From positions 1 to 13,633 of the forward strand of contig CALFWH010000049.1 of NCBI GenBank assembly GCA_937927985.1: 13,633 nt of DNA, read 5' to 3'. The position numbers were made by a program, and so were the translations under genes. The notes beneath the pieces are model-generated. The model saw only the letters and a program-made list of their open reading frames with translations. It was not told the DNA's origin and ran no database searches. Positions 11,906 to 13,633 of the stretch are shown piece after piece. Position 1 is the first letter of the stretch. Every line of letters begins with the position of its first letter. The stretch is from an uncultured bacterium. GTDB taxonomy: Bacteria > DRYD01.

Positions 11906-13561
11906 TTACTTATTTTTCATTATACCTTTCATTTTTTTTATTAATTCTAAATTTTTGTTTTCTTTAAAGAAGGAGAGGATATTTTTTGCTGTTTCTTCTC
12001 CTATTTTAGGAATTGATGTTAATTTTTCTAATGATGAGTTTATAAGATTATCTATATTTTTAAAATTTTGGGCTAATATTTTAGCTGTTGCTAACCCTAC
12101 GGAAGGTATTGATAATCCATACAAAACTTTATAAAAAGGAGCATCTCTAGTTTTCTGAATATCATTGTACAATTTAGAAGCAGATTTCTTTCCTAAATTG
12201 CCAATAACTGCTAAATCTGCAGGAGTTAACATATACATATCGTATATATCCTTTACTATTGAAGATTTTACTAATTTTGATATAGTACCTTCTGATATGT
12301 CTACATCTAGAGCTTCTTTGCTAAACCAATGAACTATTCGTTGAATTATTTTTTCAGTACAATTATAATTTTTGCATACTAGAAATGGACCTTCTTTATC
12401 CAGCTTATAATTACATGAGGGACAATTTTCTGGTATAGTAATTTCTTTTACATCTTTTCTCAATTCTTTTATTACTTTAACTACTTCTGGAATAACTTTT
12501 CCTGCTCTCCTTATTTCTACATAATCTCCAATTTTTATATCTTTAGCTTTTATGTAATCAAAATTATGTAAAGAAGCATTTTTCACAGTTACCCCTTCTA
12601 TTATTGTTGGTTCTAATACTGCTACTGGAGTAATTATTCCAGTTTTTCCCACTTGAAAAATTACTTCTATTATTTTTGTTATTGCTATATCTGTATGAAA
12701 TTTATAAGCTATTGCCCATTTGTAATTTCTGGTTGTATTACCTAGAATCTGCTGGAATTTTAAATTATTTACCTTAAATACTACTCCGTCTATTTCAAAT
12801 TCAAAAGAATCTTTTTGATCTGAAATTTCTTTATAATATTCTAGTAGTTTATCAATGTTTTCTGGTTGTATTTCTATTACTTCATATTTAGGACTTATAA
12901 AGAAGTGATCTTTAAAAAACTCAAACAAATCAGATAGATTCTCTAATAAAAGTATTTCATTTAAAGATGAATTATACAATTTGAAATGATATGCAAAGAA
13001 TTTGAGATTTCTCTTAGCAGTAACCTGAGGATTAATTTGTCGCAAACTACCACTTGCAGCGTTACGAGTATTACTAAACTTAGGTAAATTTTCTTCTTCT
13101 CTTTGTTTGTTTATTATATTTAGGTCTTTTTTGTATAGTAAAACTTCTCCTCTAACCTCTATAAATTCTATATCACTTGGTAAATCTTTGTAAATTACTA
13201 ATGGAATTGTTTTGATGGTTTTAGCGTTTAAGGAGACATCCTCTCCATAAATTCCATCTCCCCTTGTTAAAGCTCTTTGAAATAAAAATCTATCCTTTTC
13301 TCTTCTATAGATTATAACCAAGTTTACTCCATCAAATTTCAATTCACCTAAAAATTGAATTGTTTTAGAAATTTGTAGATTTTTAAAAATGCTTTTGATA
13401 AAATTTTTAAGTTCATTTTCACTATAAATTGCTTCTAAACTTAATACTTCAGAAAGATGTTTTTCTTTTTTAAATTCTGTTGATAGGCTGTAAGTTATTC
13501 TTTGAGTAGGGGAGTAGAGTTTTATTATTCCTGTTTCTTTTTCTAAGGATTTTAATTTATT
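11906..13561 (-). CDS. ligA: NAD-dependent DNA ligase LigA, no BRCT domain, N-terminus cut by the palindrome
   Basis: LigA seals DNA nicks using NAD+. The frame is open from 13561 (551 residues). It begins LNKLKSLEKETGIIKLY then SPTQRI, the conserved segment ahead of the adenylation site. ELKFDG (13345-13328) follows with the catalytic lysine, then TRGDGIYGEDVSLN, VRGEV and NTRNAASGSLRQ. The OB-fold part contains HNFDYIK, GDYVEIRRAGKVIPEV and the Cys4 zinc site CPSC...VCKNYNC. Helix-hairpin-helix repeats come last (IPSVGLATAKIL, IPKIGEETAKNIL). The TTG at 13342 encodes an internal Leu before the catalytic Lys, not the start. About 40 N-terminal residues are missing compared with E. coli LigA, where the sequence folds back at 13562. 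The protein stops right after the HhH domain at MKNK, without the ~80-residue BRCT domain, and no BRCT remnant is visible in the 54 bp that follow. Confidence 0.95.
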   Translation of the reverse strand, partial: NKLKSLEKETGIIKLYSPTQRITYSLSTEFKKEKHLSEVLSLEAIYSENELKNFIKSIFKNLQISKTIQFLGELKFDGVNLVIIYRREKDRFLFQRALTRGDGIYGEDVSLNAKTIKTIPLVIYKDLPSDIEFIEVRGEVLLYKKDLNIINKQREEENLPKFSNTRNAASGSLRQINPQVTAKRNLKFFAYHFKLYNSSLNEILLLENLSDLFEFFKDHFFISPKYEVIEIQPENIDKLLEYYKEISDQKDSFEFEIDGVVFKVNNLKFQQILGNTTRNYKWAIAYKFHTDIAITKIIEVIFQVGKTGIITPVAVLEPTIIEGVTVKNASLHNFDYIKAKDIKIGDYVEIRRAGKVIPEVVKVIKELRKDVKEITIPENCPSCNYKLDKEGPFLVCKNYNCTEKIIQRIVHWFSKEALDVDISEGTISKLVKSSIVKDIYDMYMLTPADLAVIGNLGKKSASKLYNDIQKTRDAPFYKVLYGLSIPSVGLATAKILAQNFKNIDNLINSSLEKLTSIPKIGEETAKNILSFFKENKNLELIKKMKGIMKNK

Positions 13562-13633
13562 TAAATAAATTAAAATCCTTAGAAAAAGAAACAGGAATAA
13601 TAAAACTCTACTCCCCTACTCAAAGAATAACTT
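13492..13633. repeat. Perfect 142-bp palindrome (71-bp arms, no spacer) at the right edge
   Basis: Every base of 13563-13633 is the reverse complement of 13492-13562, with the centre between 13562 and 13563 (TTATTT|AAATAA). The left arm codes for LigA (SPTQ region); the right arm is its antisense copy. LigA homology ends at the centre. This is what an assembly or amplification fold-back at a contig end looks like. The palindrome may extend past the window. Confidence 0.97.

Noticed and set aside
13563..13633. Extension of the ligA frame across the palindrome centre
   Set aside because: The frame stays open by chance, but it reads the antisense copy of ligA and the LigA homology ends at the centre.
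1..13633. CRISPR array, insertion sequence, phage or integron
   Set aside because: There are no regularly spaced repeats, transposase, integrase or attachment-like sites anywhere in the window.

Overview
The window reads as AT-rich bacterial DNA (GC well under 35% by eye, not computed) using the standard bacterial code: TGA is used as a stop in feoA and in the nucleotidyltransferase. A secretin with a signal peptide points to a cell with an outer membrane. I cannot name the phylum. The right edge is a perfect 142-bp fold-back palindrome inside ligA, which looks like the broken end of an assembled contig, so the last ~70 bases are probably not real neighbouring DNA.

Layout: (1) 1-395, minus strand, N-terminal part of a UvrD/PcrA-type helicase running off the left edge. 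(2) 516-5149, plus strand, a tightly packed membrane and metal block: DedA-family membrane protein, a tRNA-Lys(CUU) fitted 1 base after the dedA stop and 10 bases before the feoA ATG, feoA, feoB, a ZnuA/TroA-like metal-binding protein and its ABC ATPase, with no permease gene. (3) 5171-8505, plus strand, a surface-sugar block: DegT-type PLP aminotransferase, a glutamine/asparagine-rich coiled-coil protein of unknown function, and a sugar-1-phosphate nucleotidyltransferase. (4) About 8475-8804, the RNase P RNA gene (rnpB), overlapping coding sequence at both ends. Its 5' end lies in the last codons of the nucleotidyltransferase, and its 3' end contains the start codon and first ~13 codons of a YtcJ-like amidohydrolase (8764-9963). 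(5) 9941-13561, minus strand, convergent with the amidohydrolase: ligA (no BRCT domain, N-terminus lost at the palindrome), a small Tic20/DUF4870-like membrane protein, and a secretin.

The most interesting part is rnpB: nested between two overlapping protein genes, with an extended -10 promoter inside the upstream gene. It also seems to lack the L15 region that binds the tRNA CCA end, which fits the tRNA-Lys here not encoding CCA. The tRNA packed between dedA and feoA is a second example of the same extreme compaction: maturing the tRNA would leave feoAB mRNA with a 10-nt leader and no Shine-Dalgarno site.
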